From contig CM055311.2 in assembly GCA_029255685.2 (NCBI GenBank), forward strand, positions 3,892,269 to 3,956,268: a DNA stretch of 64,000 nt, written 5' to 3'. The notes beneath the pieces were generated by a model, which did not search any database, was not told where the DNA came from, and saw only the letters and a list, made by a program, of their open reading frames with translations. The stretch's first letter is position 1. Every line of letters begins with the position of its first letter. This document shows, piece after piece, positions 1 through 12,423 of the stretch. The stretch is from Silene conica (Eukaryota; Streptophyta; Magnoliopsida; Caryophyllales; Caryophyllaceae). The translations under genes and the position numbers were made by a program.

Positions 1-162
1 AGAAATAGATTTTGGAAACTTTACTAATTCGTGAATTTTCTTAAAATTACTCATAGTAGCACAAAAAATCATCTCATAATTTATGTGTTATAGTTCTAAT
101 CATATTAGATCAGAAAAACTTCCAAATATTGTCATTAAGATTAATCTTTAAAATCACATGAT
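1..162. other. Left flank, probably internal DNA of an older copia element
   Basis: AT-rich and without coding potential. It ends at the 5-bp target duplication of the element starting at 168. Removing that element joins this stretch to 12424, which lies inside the leader next to the PBS and LTR at 12779-13824. By inference it is the continuation of that older element; the other end lies outside the window. Confidence 0.35.
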
Positions 163-167
163 CAATA
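163..167. repeat. Target-site duplication CAATA, left copy
   Basis: CAATA directly precedes the left LTR, and the same five bases follow the right LTR at 12419-12423. A 5-bp duplication is standard for LTR retrotransposons and fixes the ends of the element. Confidence 0.85.
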
Positions 168-1411
168 TGATGGAAAACGAGATTCATGCTTGTTATCCTA
201 ATAATGTAGTCTTACTAATTATATACGTTTTTAATTAATCTCATATTAATTATACTCAAGATCTTATGCATGCAAAACTATAGCGGAAATAAAGAGAATC
301 GTATTCTTACAAACGGACCAAAATATTGCTAGGACGATCCTCCAAAAGCAACCAAGTAAGCTTGCCTCCAATACGTAAACACCAAGACCTTACCTTAAAC
401 GGACCAAATACCGAACCCGAATCTAGAAGACGGTATTAGGTTTCTTAAAACCGAGTACTAATAGTAATATTAGTATAATACAAATATTATCTAAGTAATA
501 TTTAGGAGGTTGTTGTATTTTCTTACTCTAGAAAATGCATAAGGATTAGTATGAAATGAATTAGGTCATCACATATAAATAGAGGATGTGATGCATGGGT
601 TGGGTGGGTTTGGTGAACCGTGTACATAAGCATGGGAAGGGATTTTAATCTCTTTTATGCTCACATGCAAAAGGTGTATTGTCATATCATAATATGACTT
701 AATTATTACAATTACATATATTGATAAAATATCACATATAAATCAACATACAATGTTAATTCACACGGTACACATAAACGTAAAATGGACCTTCATTTTA
801 CGATTTATAATTCGTACAATTCACTAATATGTAACATCTTATGTGACATAATAATTGTATTAATTTAAAAATATATATTATTCACATAAATAATATTTCT
901 AAATTAATTAAATCACATTTAACAAATTATTCAGTAATTCGAAATTACTGTCCCAATATGTGGTTATCGTAATAATCGTCGATACGATATATTAACAACG
1001 TTTGTTATAACCATGAACCATTCATTATACTAATTTTGATATTTCAAAAATATCGTTTAATATTTGACAATTGACACATTTCAACTTCAAATATAAATCT
1101 TACTTTAAGATTCAACCTTTGATTCCTTGATATACGGTTTTAAGAATATCGATCAATCTGTATCTTATGCAATCAATCAATATACGTTTAAGGGGTTAGT
1201 CCTAAAGGTGTGACCTAAAGTGATCAACTGACCACCACCGTCACACGACAGTAATGTCAAACTCTAGTCAGCCAATCATTACCGATTAATGTTGGTCAGT
1301 TGACTATATCAAATATTGGATTGTCCCTTGCATATTCATATCATAAGATTTATGACAATGATTTTTATCACCGTCGTGATCGCACTATTTTTGAGGACAC
1401 ATTTCCCAACA
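168..1411 (-). repeat. 3' LTR of the gag-only copia element
   Basis: 1244 bp, matched almost throughout by 11183-12418. On the minus strand it starts TGTTGGGAAATG and ends ATCA. The right copy lacks a short stretch just inside its left end (near 200-230 of this copy) and has scattered substitutions. The block at about 1195-1315 contains TCAACTGACC and its reverse complement GGTCAGTTGA, and resembles part of the older LTR at 12794-13824. Confidence 0.9.
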
Positions 1412-1422
1412 ATCTCCCACTT
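1412..1422 (-). other. Polypurine tract of the gag-only copia element
   Basis: The minus strand reads AAGTGGGAGAT directly against the 3' LTR start, the usual form and place of a copia plus-strand primer. Confidence 0.7.
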
Positions 1423-3703
1423 GTCCTCGACAAGTGTGCGTCACCAATTCTCTTGTCCTATTACGTCATCTCCCACTCAATGCAAGGTGTCTTCCAGGTC
1501 GTACTTGCATTTGATCATATCTTGAGCGGTTTTTCTCGATCTGGAGATTTAACTGCTTTGACCGGAATTATCTACCATAGATACCTTCCGAGCGTGGCCA
1601 CGCATTTTCAGCTAAACTTCTCCTCGAGTGACCTTGAGATTTTAAGACAACCATGACAAGGGGTTGGACAATTCCTATCCTACTGTTCCCTTCGACTAGC
1701 ACAGTCCATCATGACCCAAAAGAAGCCCATTTGACCCCCTTTAACGGTTGATCGTAGAGCTAAAATCAAAGTCAATCTGAGGCTGTGTCACCTTGGGCGA
1801 ACAGTCTCAACTCAAAGAATCGACTTATGTAAATAATATAGTAGCTCTCGCCACGACCAGGCTAATTATAAAATTTCCAGAACTCTATAAGCGGTCACTA
1901 AATGCCCGACAAAGTGTCACACAGTCTGCCTATGTGATCGACTAGTCATCCCATATGACTCTATGACATTTGAACTTGTCATCAATCGCCTCACATTCTA
2001 GTCGCTTCGAGACGTCACCTCATACAAGCGACTATGGGCTATACTAAGTTAATCCAGTTCACTTATGGGGTTCAAATTGTCTCTTGCAACCCATTTGGAT
2101 TTCACAAAGTATAAATTGTGAGTTAATAATAGTAATAATAATAACTCAAACGATAAGAGTGATTTTTAAGTGTGAACAGTCAATACGATATTACTGCTCC
2201 ACATAAACAATCTTTGATGCTTATACATCAATTTGTATTAATGGTTTTAGTATGTGAATATACCATATCTTCACATCCTTTAACCTACAAATTCCGGTTT
2301 CCTTATGACTCATATTATCTTGCATAATATGATCTTATTCAAGTACATTTCAAGTATTTATACTCGACTCGAGTCTCCTTACTTTAAGGAAGCTCCCACT
2401 GTTTTCTTAAAACTCATGACATGTCATCCATATGAACATAGTCATATTGTACTAGAATTCATATTGTAGTTAACCTAGATTCGATCCATTAGTTCTCCTC
2501 GAGAAACTTATATCGAAATACGGTTTTGTTTCAACCTTTGGCATTTTAATCAAGGTTATATGAATTAACATTTTCATATCTTGGATTCAAATCCAAACCT
2601 TGTTAACACGTCATTATCATATAATAAACTCACTTATGATTTATGTTCTTAACATACATTCATCTAGAATTGAAAACCTCATATTCTTTAACCTTTAAAG
2701 AATCACCATCTATCTTATAGTTTAATAACTCCCACTATCTTCATAGTGATTAGGCAACATCTTCAAACATCTTCTCAACTCATAATGAACATTTCATTTA
2801 GATTTACTTCAAACATCTTCTCAACTCGCTATGAACATTTCATTTTCATTTTCCTTCCCACGGAAAGAATCTTAGTATTATCACGAGAACGGGAAACGAT
2901 TTCTCCTCTATTATCTTTATAAAACAGAAAAATTAACATCATGGAAACGATTTCCTTCCATTAACACTCGCGGTTCCCTTTGTCCTCTCTAGGAACTAAT
3001 GACAACATATGGAACATTTCCTTTTTGTGTCCTCGCGTAGTTTCTTCTGTGTCCTCTCGTAGTTTCTTCTATCCAATCTCTTAGAGTTCTTCTCAAGGAC
3101 TCCTTATAGGATTCTTCTCTAAGATCCTATGTTTATTTCATTGGTTTGTGGGCGTAGAATTTCTCCCACTCTACCCTTTAAAATAACCGTTATTTAAGAA
3201 GGATAGCATTTTCGCCCGTCAACAATGTATTGGATAAAGAATTATTTGAGTAGTGAGACATTAGTACTATCATTCGTTTAAGGTAATCATCTTATAACGA
3301 ACTGATGTTCTTATGTTTGAATTTGAAGTATTTCACGGGATGCAATTCTCGTTTTTTAAGTAAGTCGTATTACTTTTATAATGATCCTATCATGTTTATT
3401 GTACGGTGAATCATTCAAGGTACTTAATTACGATCTATGAAAATCGTATCAACTCATGTTATGTATCATAAGAGCATTTTAAAACAACCAAACATGTTTG
3501 ATTAAGAACAAAAGGATGACTTGGGTTGAAAACCAAGTCACCACTATTACAACCATTGTTTCAACAAGATTCTTGTCGTACAAGAAATACAAAGTTCTTA
3601 AATTAAAATGCAAAATGAAAGAAGACATCAAAATGAAAAATTAGAGCCATGCTCTTTATGTCTTCAATCTTGGATGCTACCTTAGCCATCCTTGGAAGGA
3701 ACT
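1423..3703 (-). other. Non-coding 3' internal region of the gag-only copia element
   Basis: About 2.3 kb between the end of gag and the PPT, where an autonomous copia element would carry pol. I see no protease, integrase or RT motif on either strand. There are short local duplications, for example the phrase with CATCTTC TCAACTC near 2760-2840 and CCTCTCGTAGTTTCTTCT-like repeats near 3030-3070. Confidence 0.6.
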
Positions 3704-4736
3704 TCAAGCGTCCATCGCTTTCTCCTTGCCTTTGTCTTTGGTAGGAGCCCCTTTAAAACAATTTATAAATGGGTAAGAATCAATAACTTGTATCACTATA
3801 CAAAATTGATTAAATAACATGAATCAGACGAGAATTAATACCTACTGCAAGAACCTTTCCGGCTTTGAGGTCATGAAGATACTTCGGGCAATTGCGCTTC
3901 CAATGCCCCATCTTAGTTCAATAATGGCACTTGTCTTAAACCTTTGACGACGACGATGAAGAAGCACCTTTCGTAAAAGTCTTCTCTTTAGGAGACGCGG
4001 GTTTGAAGGCTTTGACATTTTTACCCTTGTTAGCCTTGCGCTTAAACTTTCCCTTGCTTTTCGTCTCGATATTTAGAACATCCTTTGTGGAACTCTCATT
4101 AAGTCCCATATCCCTCTCCGCTTGGACCAACATCTTATGTAACTCGTCCAAGGAGGTTTCTTGATTGCGCATGTTATAATTTACCCGAAATTGAACATAC
4201 GATTTCACTTTGTTGAGGGAGTGAAGGATTTTGTCAATAATAAGCGAGTCGGGAACATTCACCCCTTGCAACTTCAAGGTTTCGGCTAGCTCAACCATTT
4301 TGAGCACATGAGGACTAACCCGTTGACCTTCCTTTAAGGTCAAATCAAAGAATGCGGAGGCCGCCTCATATTGGATTACCCTAGGAGCTTGCGAAAACAT
4401 GGTCGCAATCTTAGTGTAAATCTCATTAGCCGTGGCTAGCTTAATCATTCTTCTTTGGAGATCCGGCTCCATCGAAAATATAAGCACATTCTTCAAAGCA
4501 TGTGACTCTTTCATGTAGGCCTCATAGGCCTCACGATTCGCTTCCGATGAACGAGCGCCGGGAGTGGGAGGAGCAGCAATGGTAAGATAACGAGTCTTAT
4601 CGTCGGCTTCCGCGGCCAATACCAATTGGGCGTCCCAATCCTTAAAATTGGCGCCATGCTTCTCAAGCTTGCAACGATCCATAAAAGACCGAAGCCATGA
4701 AACGTGATGTGGGAGTGGTGGAGCGTTATTTGCCAT
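3704..4736 (-). pseudogene. gag: copia-type gag, interrupted by stops, with a probable intron
   Basis: Starts at ATG 4736 and runs open for 266 codons to 3936. The sequence has the layout of a copia-type Gag (UBN2 family): a tryptophan-containing N-terminus, then a helical core with FFDLTLKEGQ and LQGVNVPDSLIIDKIL, then a basic Lys-rich tail and a serine run. The frame then hits TAA, continues as DKCHY, hits TGA, and continues as TKMGHWKRNCPKYLHDL. This is a CCHC zinc knuckle whose second cysteine codon is now TGA. A GT-AG intron of 91 nt (3841 down to 3751 on the minus strand) would join this frame to a short lysine-rich end terminating at 3704-3706. Gag coats the RNA genome in cytoplasmic particles. 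As it stands the gene cannot make the zinc knuckle. The family is clear; the intron is inferred from splice consensus and frame. Confidence 0.75.
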
Positions 4737-6254
4737 TGATGGTTGAAAGTCGAAAATGAACTACAATAAAATAAAGGATTTAAAACACAATTATCGTTTT
4801 AATAAATAAACATGTAAACTTTAAACAAGTTAAACATCTACTTAATGATCTCTTACCCAATTAAGTAAATGATCCCGAGACCCAAATACACACTAACTCG
4901 GGCACGGTTTAGCCGATACATCCCTCATTAATGTGACTCGGTAGATTAACCCCTTAATCGATTCTACTTTTAGAACTCTCGGTCGATAAAATTACACTAA
5001 TTCTTATCTTAGCCCGAACTTATTACCACTACGGTGGCTCGAATACCTTCGTCGAGATCAACCAAATTTCGAGAACGTAATCATATTACCCCACTTCACC
5101 AACATAATAAGGTTTGCACCCCGGTTTAGCCGAGCCTACTCCCTTATGAAGAAGATCCTTCGCGGGTTCTTTACGTTTTGGTAAGGCTATGTCTCGATTT
5201 TTAAATAACGTAAGAGATCTTGTCAATTTATTATCTATCTCCTTTAAGTGAACTAAGTCGGTGAATTATCGATAATTTAATTGACACAGTCGATAAAATC
5301 GATGAAATGCATGATGTATGAACGACGATTTGGCTATGCATACAAACATGATAAGCATAAATAAAAGCATAAAACTTAAAAGCATAAATAAAACCCTAGT
5401 ATGGCCTTTCCTAAAATAGAACATAAAGTAAATTACAAATTCGGAAACCAACTCCTTTGGTCCCTTGAACTTCACACGCGGCACGCATCCCAAGGCAAAC
5501 TCCGTCTTGGTCGGAACTCCTTTCCGAAATGGCACCGTCTTCAAGGATCTCCGGAATTACAAATAATTACAAATTTTCTATCTATTTTATACATTATAAA
5601 ATAAAATAAAACAATAAAATAAAGTGATACGAGATCACATTAAATTGCAACCGAATCGATAAACCCTTACATTACGGGAAATACCGATTAAAAACTAAGG
5701 CCATACTAAGTAAATTACATAATTCAAAATTACATAAATAAATTATGACATTCATAAATAATAATTAAATATGCAATGCTTATGTAAAATGAAAAACCTA
5801 AGACAAATCGTCCTATTTAAACACATTTTAAATATCGTTATTCGTAATAACACGGTTTTATGGAATAACGTGATTTAAACAATTTAAAAATCACTATATG
5901 AATCACTATTCACGAATTAGTTAAGTTTCCTAACACATTTCAGGATTCAAAATTTAGTCTTACTCAAATTTCGAAATAACTTAACTTATTTTAATATTGT
6001 TCGGTTTTAATCGGTTTTACGGGAAATAGCATTAAAACAATCAAACGAGTCATAAAAATTTGAAAATTCAAAATTCAAAATTTGAACATACTGAAAAATT
6101 TCTAAAATTTCAGATCCTTAAAATTAAATATTTTCGAAATATACCCTTTTATTTCGTAAAATATAGCCGTGTACATGCATAATTAATCGAAAAATTCAAA
6201 ACTACTTCAAAAATTATGTAATAAAATACCAATATAATTTTTACATCTTCCTGG
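4737..6254 (-). other. 5' leader of the gag-only copia element, gag-proximal part
   Basis: AT-rich non-coding DNA upstream of gag. With 10241-11168 it makes a leader of about 2.4 kb that is cut by the nested copia element. The short reading frames here have no recognisable domain. Confidence 0.55.
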
Positions 6255-6259
6255 ACACT
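6255..6259. repeat. Target-site duplication ACACT, left copy
   Basis: ACACT precedes the left LTR and recurs at 10236-10240 after the right LTR. It defines the nested element and its insertion into the leader of the outer one. Confidence 0.85.
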
Positions 6260-6479
6260 TGAAAAACAGGAAGATTGAATGATTGTATTTTTATTGATAC
6301 CGTAACTCATACGATTACATTGTATATATACAAGAAGATACAATATTTACTTTCTAATCCTTAGTCTATAAACTAGGTAACCGAATATACGATAAACTAA
6401 AATAGTTAAGATATTATTGACCGAATATTGAATAATATTATCGTAATATCCCGATATTATTCCATAATATTGTTCAACA
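6260..6479 (-). repeat. 3' LTR of the nested copia element
   Basis: 220 bp. The minus strand starts TGTTGAACAATATT and ends GTTTTTCA. It differs from the copy at 10016-10235 at three single bases by eye. Confidence 0.9.
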
Positions 6480-6490
6480 CTCCGCCTCAA
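6480..6490 (-). other. Polypurine tract of the nested copia element
   Basis: The minus strand reads TTGAGGCGGAG against the 3' LTR. This is a typical copia PPT position, although two pyrimidines interrupt the purine run. Confidence 0.6.
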
Positions 6491-9400
6491 GTTGGAGCAC
6501 TTGGCAAACTAATGCCCAACTTGGATCGAAGGTAATGAAAAGCTTCTCCTCCTAATGCCGTTGTAAAAATGTCCGCAACTTGGTCGTTGCTTCTCACATA
6601 AGCAGTAGAAATTGTCTTGTTCAAAATATGATGGCGTATAAAATGACAATCTACTTCAATATGTTTAGTACGATCATGAAAAACCGGGTTTTTAGCAATA
6701 TGTAAAGCTGCGGTGTTGTCACAATAAACTTCAATGGGCATTTTATGATTAATACCAAGGGATGACAGAAACGACTTAAGCCATATAACCTCGCTAGTTA
6801 CCGCTCCCAAAGCTCGATATTCTGCTTCTGCACTCGACCTTGCAACCGTCGTTTGTTTCTTAGTCTTCCACGAGATTGGTGAGTGTCCCAAAGTCACGAA
6901 ATAACCCGTCAAAGACCTTCTTGTTAATGGGCATCTAGCATAGTCGGAATCCGAGTAACCTCGCAATAATAAATTACTATTGCGTTCTATTACAATTCCC
7001 CTTCCCGGATTTCCTTTAATATACCTTATGACTCTAAGGACCGCATCCAATTGTTCTTTTCTTGGGGAGTGTACAAATTGGGATAGAATATGCACGGAGT
7101 ATACTAAATCTGGTCTTGTTATGGTCAAGTAAATGAGCTTGCCTACAAGACGACGATACTTCATTGGGTCGTGTAACATGTCTCCTTCCGCTAAAGCTAA
7201 TTGGTGATTTGGCTGAATCGGTATATCAATAGGCTTTGCTCCTTCTAGACCCGCCACTTTAACGATTTCTAAGGCGTATTTTCTTTGGCTAAGGAAGAGA
7301 CCTTTGGACCCGGTGGCTACTTCAATTCCCAAAAAATATTTCAGCTTCCCGAGATCTTTAATACCAAAACTACGATCAAGGAACCGCTTGAGACGAGTGC
7401 TTGCCTCATCATTATCACTTACAATTATCATATCATCCACATATACTAAAATTCCAATGAAAACTCCGTCTTTATTATAAGTGAATAATGAGTAATCAGC
7501 CATAGATTGAATGAAGCCATACCTTGTCAACGAATTTGTCAACTTAGCAAACCAATTACGCGATGCTTGCTTAATTAAGTCCATATAACGACTTCACCAG
7601 CTTACAAACTTTGGTTGATCCTCCCTTTTCGAAACCAGGCGGCATTCTCATGTATACTTCCTCATTTAAGTCTCCATGAAGAAATGCATTATTAACATCC
7701 AATTGAGTGATTGACCAACCCTTTGAAGCTGCCACAGTGAGTAAACAGCGGACGCTTGTCATCTTCACAACCGGCGCAAAGGTTTCGTGGTAGTCTATGC
7801 CCTCTATTTGTGTGTACCCTTGCGCGACTAGCCTTGCTTTGTATCTTTCGATAGTACCATTTGCCTTGTACTTCACCTTATAAACCCATCGGCAACCAAT
7901 GGCTCTTTTTCCCTTTGGAAGATCAACTATTTTCCATGTTCCGTTTGCCTCAAGAGCATCAAATTCTGTTGTCATAGCTTGCTGCCATTCCGCTATCTTC
8001 GAAGCTTCGTTATAATTACGCGGTTCACGTATAGCATTCAGCTGGGCCAAATAGCTCCTGTAATTATCAGAGAAACAATCCGTAGTGACATAATTAACCA
8101 AAGGATAACGGGTACCTTTCTGTTTGAATGTCGACTGGAGTGAGTGAGCATTGGTGTCGAGGTCTATGAGACGGACAGATTTGCAAACATAGTCCTTCCA
8201 ATAAGGATCAAACTTCTGACGTGCACCCCTGCCTACTGTCTCAGAACTGACAGAATCTACGTTACTTACAGGTTGCATTATGGGCTCTGCTTCTGTTTCA
8301 GCGCAAACTGCATTTTCATCATTTGTTTCCTCTACGGCACTTTTATCTATTTGTTGGTCCACGTCACTCCTTGCAATTGGTTCATGTTGTTCACTACATG
8401 AATTCTCATTAAATATGATTTGCTCATGATTGATATGAGAATCATCCACAAAAAGAGTTGTATCAAAATTGATTTCCTTTCTTTGCTCCGTGGTTTGGTC
8501 AGTAGCAAAGTGAAAAACATTTTCATAAAACAATACATCTCTTGACTCAAAAACATGTTTCTTTTGTAAATCGTAAACTTTCCACCCTTTTTTGCTAAGT
8601 GGATAACCAACGAAAATGCATCTTTTACCTCTTTCATTGAATTTATCTTTGGGCTTGTCTTTATTGCGTGCATAACACACACAACCAAAAACTCGAATTT
8701 GATCAAAACTGGGCTGTTTTCCATACAAAATTTCATAAGGGGTTTGTCCTCCAAGTAATCGGGTAGATGTCCTATTTATCAAGTACGCAGCGGTTAGAAC
8801 ACATTCTCCCCAAAAATCAATAGGTAAGTTACCTTGGAAACGAAGAGCTCTTGCCTTTTCTAGAATATGTCTATGTTTTCGTTCCACCCTACCATTTTGT
8901 TGTGGGGTGTCGACTTTGCTAGTTTGAAAGATTATACCATGTTTGTTGTAATAATCCTTCATACTTCTTGACAAAAACTCCGTCCCATTATCGCTTTGTA
9001 CTACTTTAACCTCCTTCCCAAATTGAGTCTTGGTCATATTACAAAAATTAATCATAAGTTGGTTACTTCCCCTTTATCTCGCATTAATCGAACCCAAACA
9101 TGTCTACTTCGGTCATCAACGATAGTGAGAAAATAATGTGCTCCCGATAAACTTTTTGCATGATACGGTCCCCAAATGTCACAATGTATGAGAGCAAACA
9201 ATTCCGTACTTATCTTATTATTAGGTTTAAAAACCGAACGAGTTTGTTTGGCCCGACAACATGGGTCACAGATAATATTAGGATTCCAAGATAGATTAAA
9301 ACCAAGTAAATTCGAGAAAAGAGGTAAAATACTGCTAGATGGGTGCCCGAGTCTTTTGTGCCACAGTCGAGAATCAGTATTCGTGCTTGCCTGCGCCAAC

Positions 9401-9963
9401 GTATGTCCTCGTTTACCCTTGAATTAATAGACCCCGTCACTATGCTCACCCCGTCCAATCTTCATCCTCGTAGATTGGTCCTGTATAACACAATGATCAT
9501 TATAAAAAGTCACAACACAATTGTTCTCTGTAATTAGTTGTTGTATCGAGATTAAATCACATGTTAGAGACGGGACAAAAAGGACATCTTTAAGTGTAAA
9601 ATTATCACTTAATGTTACTCTTCCATGTTCATGTGCCACAATTTGTGACCCATCAGGTAAACTCATGGTAGAAATTTTTCCTTGCCAAACACCATCGAGC
9701 AAATCACGGTTACCTGTCATGTGGTGTGAGCATCCGCTATCGAGTAACCAATAACCATATCGAGTAACGTTCATACCTGCAGCTTTGTGACTACCTTCTG
9801 TTTTATTGTTAAGAAGAGTTCTTAATTGAGTAATCTCTTCTGGGGTAAACCCAACTGCTTGATTCTTATCCTCACCAACAATTGTTGTGTGAGCTTTCTG
9901 GTTTTGTTCAACACGGCCTCTACCACCGCGACCTGTGTCTCCATGTATTTCTTCTATTGTCAT
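6487..9963 (-). pseudogene. pol: copia pol (protease-integrase-RT-RNase H), broken
   Basis: From ATG 9963 a short gag tail (GRGGRGR) leads into the protease with LLDSGCSHHMTG. An in-frame TAA at 9421-9423 follows. The frame then gives the pre-integrase zinc finger (LWHKRLGHPS, CDPC) and the first integrase acidic site (IHCDIWGPY). A frameshift near 9055 moves to the rest of integrase ([17 protein letters not shown]) and the first half of RT ([23 protein letters not shown]). A second frameshift near 7575, where AATT seems to have been added in the conserved SLYGL segment, leads to RT YVDDMI, then RNase H (SAEAEYRAL) and the C-terminal KHIEVDCHFIR. All catalytic blocks can be recognised, but one stop and two frameshifts block a full polyprotein. 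Confidence 0.9.
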
Positions 9964-10003
9964 GGTGATGAAGAAGAAAGAAAACAAAAAAATAAGGATC
10001 AAT

Positions 10004-10015
10004 GCTCTGATGCCA
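10004..10015 (-). other. Primer binding site of the nested copia element
   Basis: The minus strand reads TGGCATCAGAGC directly after the 5' LTR. It equals the initiator tRNA-Met complement TGGTATCAGAGC except for one base. Confidence 0.75.
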
Positions 10016-10235
10016 TGAAAAACAGGAATATTGAATGATTGTATTTTTATTGATACCGTAACTCATATGATTACATTGTATATATACAAGAAGATACAAT
10101 ATTTACTTTCTAATCCTTAGTCTATAAACTAGGTAACCGAATATACGATAAACTAAAATAGTTAAGATATTATTGACCTAATATTGAATAATATTATCGT
10201 AATATCCCGATATTATTCCATAATATTGTTCAACA
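10016..10235 (-). repeat. 5' LTR of the nested copia element
   Basis: 220 bp, paired with 6260-6479. It contains an alternating TGTATATATACA stretch that could act as a TATA element. Confidence 0.9.
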
Positions 10236-10240
10236 ACACT
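10236..10240. repeat. Target-site duplication ACACT, right copy
   Basis: Matches 6255-6259. Confidence 0.85.
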
Positions 10241-11168
10241 CAAAGTATCTGAAAATGCAAGGAAAAAACAGATGCACACTGTTTTAGGATTGAAAAATGA
10301 TTATGACTCTTCCAACACTCAATCTCCAATTTTAACCTTTTAAAATTAAAACTTAAACTTTCAGAAACTTTTGGCACTAAATAAAAATATGTTGATGATC
10401 ATATCTAATATGATTAATATGGGTGAATTTTTCGGACCATTTAAGCAACTTTTACTATTTTTAATAATTCGTGTCATATATTACGCGATTTTACCGATTA
10501 AAATCATTTCTCATGCAAAATTCGAGATTAAAAGCTCAAAATTCACATGCATGCTAGAAATAATATATGTGACACTATATTAAATTTTTATGGTCAAATT
10601 CGAACTTAAACTATTTAAGCTAAAATATGTCACTAATATTACGATTTTTACGATAAAAATCAATATTCATGCAATATTAACGAAAAAAAATTCTGAAAAA
10701 TTTATCATATATTATATATATTGCATGTCACATCTACAAAAAAATTTATAGTTAAATTCATAATATAACTATTTATCCTATATTTAACTCATTTTATGAC
10801 TATTTAACCATTAAAATTCATAAACCATGCATAAAACTTAAATAATTTCGAAAATTATATATTCATAATATATTAAATGCATGTGAGAACATATTTAAAA
10901 TTCACGGCCAGAAACATTATTTAGCTATTTTTCACATATTAAAACATTTTTAACCGATTTTAAGCATAAATTAAACAATTTAATTACAATATTGAACAAT
11001 ATTATTCCATAAATCATCCAAATGACTTAAAACTATTTTAAGACCAGAAAGTATACATGCATTAACATTTTCGTGCATATCCTATATGTACTACTCATTT
11101 TCGTTTTTAATTAAAATCGTATTTTCTCGCAAAAACGTAAAAATCGAGTTGCATGCAAGCAACCTAAT
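10241..11168 (-). other. 5' leader of the gag-only copia element, LTR-proximal part
   Basis: Very AT-rich DNA between the nested insertion and the PBS. I see no coding sequence. It continues at 4737-6254 once the nested element is removed. Confidence 0.55.
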
Positions 11169-11180
11169 GCTCTGATACCA
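11169..11180 (-). other. Primer binding site (initiator tRNA-Met) of the gag-only copia element
   Basis: The minus strand reads TGGTATCAGAGC two bases after the 5' LTR. It is a perfect complement to the 3' end of plant initiator tRNA-Met, the usual Ty1/copia primer. Confidence 0.9.
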
Positions 11181-11182
11181 CT

Positions 11183-12418
11183 TGAAGGAAAACGAGATTC
11201 ATGCTTGTTATCCTAATAATGTAGTCTTACTACCTTTTTAATTAATCTCATATTAATTATACTCAAGATCTTATGAATGCAAAACTATAGCGTAAATAAA
11301 GAGAATCATATTCTTACAAACGGTCCAAAATATTGCTAGGACGATCCTCCAAAAGCAACCAAGTAAGCTTGCCTCCAATACGTAAACACCAAAACCTTAC
11401 CTTAAACGGACCAAATACCGAACCCGAATCTAGAAGACCGTATTAGGTTTCTTAAAACCGAGTACTAATAGTAATATTAGTATAATACAAATATTATCTA
11501 AGTAATATTTAGGAGGTTGTTGTATTTTCTTACTCTAGAAAATGCATAAGGATTAGTATGAAATGAATTAGGTCATCACATATAAATAGAGGATGTGATG
11601 CATGGGTTGGGTGGGTTTGGTGAACCGTGTACATAAGCATGGGAAGGGATTTTAATCTCTTTTATGCTCACATGCAAAAGGTGTATTGTCATATCATAAT
11701 ATGACTTAATTATTACAATTACATATATTGATAAAATATCACATATAAATCAACATACAATGTTAATTCACACGGTACACATAAACGTAAAATGGACCTT
11801 CATTTTACGATTTATAATTTGTACAATTCACTAATATGTAACATCTTATGTGACATAATAATTGTATTAATTTAAAAATATATATTTATCACATAAATAA
11901 TATTTCTAAATTAATTAAATCACATTTAACAAATTATTCAGTAATTCGAAATTACTGTCCCAATATGTGGTTATCGTAATAATCGTAGATACGATATATT
12001 AACAACGTTTGTTATAACCATGAACCATTCATTATACTAATTTTGATATTTCTAAAATATCGTTTAATATTTGACAATTGACACATTTCAACTTCAAATA
12101 TAAATCTTACTTTAAGATTCAACCTCTGATTCCTTGATATACGGTTTTAAGAATATCGATCAATCTGTATCTTATGCAATCAATCAATATACGTTTAAGG
12201 GGTTAGTCCTAAAGGTGTGACCTAAAGGGATCAACTGACCACCACCGTCACACGACAGTAATGTCAAACTCTAGTCAGCCAATCATTACCGATTAATGTT
12301 GGTCAGTTGACTATATCAAATATTGGATCGTCCCTTGCATATTCATATCATAAGATTTATGACAATGATTTTTATCACCGTCGTGATCGCACTATTGTTG
12401 AGGACACATTTCCCAACA
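11183..12418 (-). repeat. 5' LTR of the gag-only copia element
   Basis: 1236 bp, paired with 168-1411. It would carry the promoter on the minus strand. Confidence 0.9.
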
Positions 12419-12423
12419 CAATA
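12419..12423. repeat. Target-site duplication CAATA, right copy
   Basis: Matches 163-167. Confidence 0.85.

Larger units (their letters stand above)
6260..10235 (-). mobile_element. Nested Ty1/copia element with degenerate pol and deleted gag
   Basis: 3976 bp on the minus strand: 5' LTR 10016-10235, PBS-like site 10004-10015, pol remnant 6487-9963, purine tract 6480-6490 and 3' LTR 6260-6479. The 220-bp LTRs differ at three positions that I can see. The order protease, integrase, RT, RNase H identifies Ty1/copia. It is short for an autonomous copia element because nearly all of gag is missing. It inserted into the leader of the element at 168-12418. Confidence 0.9.
168..12418 (-). mobile_element. 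Gag-only Ty1/copia LTR retrotransposon (TR-GAG-like, non-autonomous)
   Basis: This is a complete LTR element read on the minus strand: 5' LTR 11183-12418, PBS 11169-11180 matching initiator tRNA-Met, long leader, gag at 3704-4736, about 2.3 kb of non-coding 3' DNA, PPT 1412-1422 and 3' LTR 168-1411. A CAATA duplication flanks it. No protease, integrase, reverse transcriptase or RNase H belongs to it; the pol at 6487-9963 lies inside a separate nested element with its own LTRs and duplication. Without the 3981 bp contributed by the nested insertion it is about 8.3 kb. The layout fits the described class of terminal-repeat elements with only a GAG domain, which must borrow polymerase. The LTRs are nearly alike, so insertion was fairly recent, but gag now carries stops. 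Confidence 0.85.

Noticed and set aside
1300-1656. 118-codon frame across the LTR end
   Set aside because: Crosses the LTR-internal boundary on the strand opposite to the element and lies in non-coding LTR and PPT sequence.
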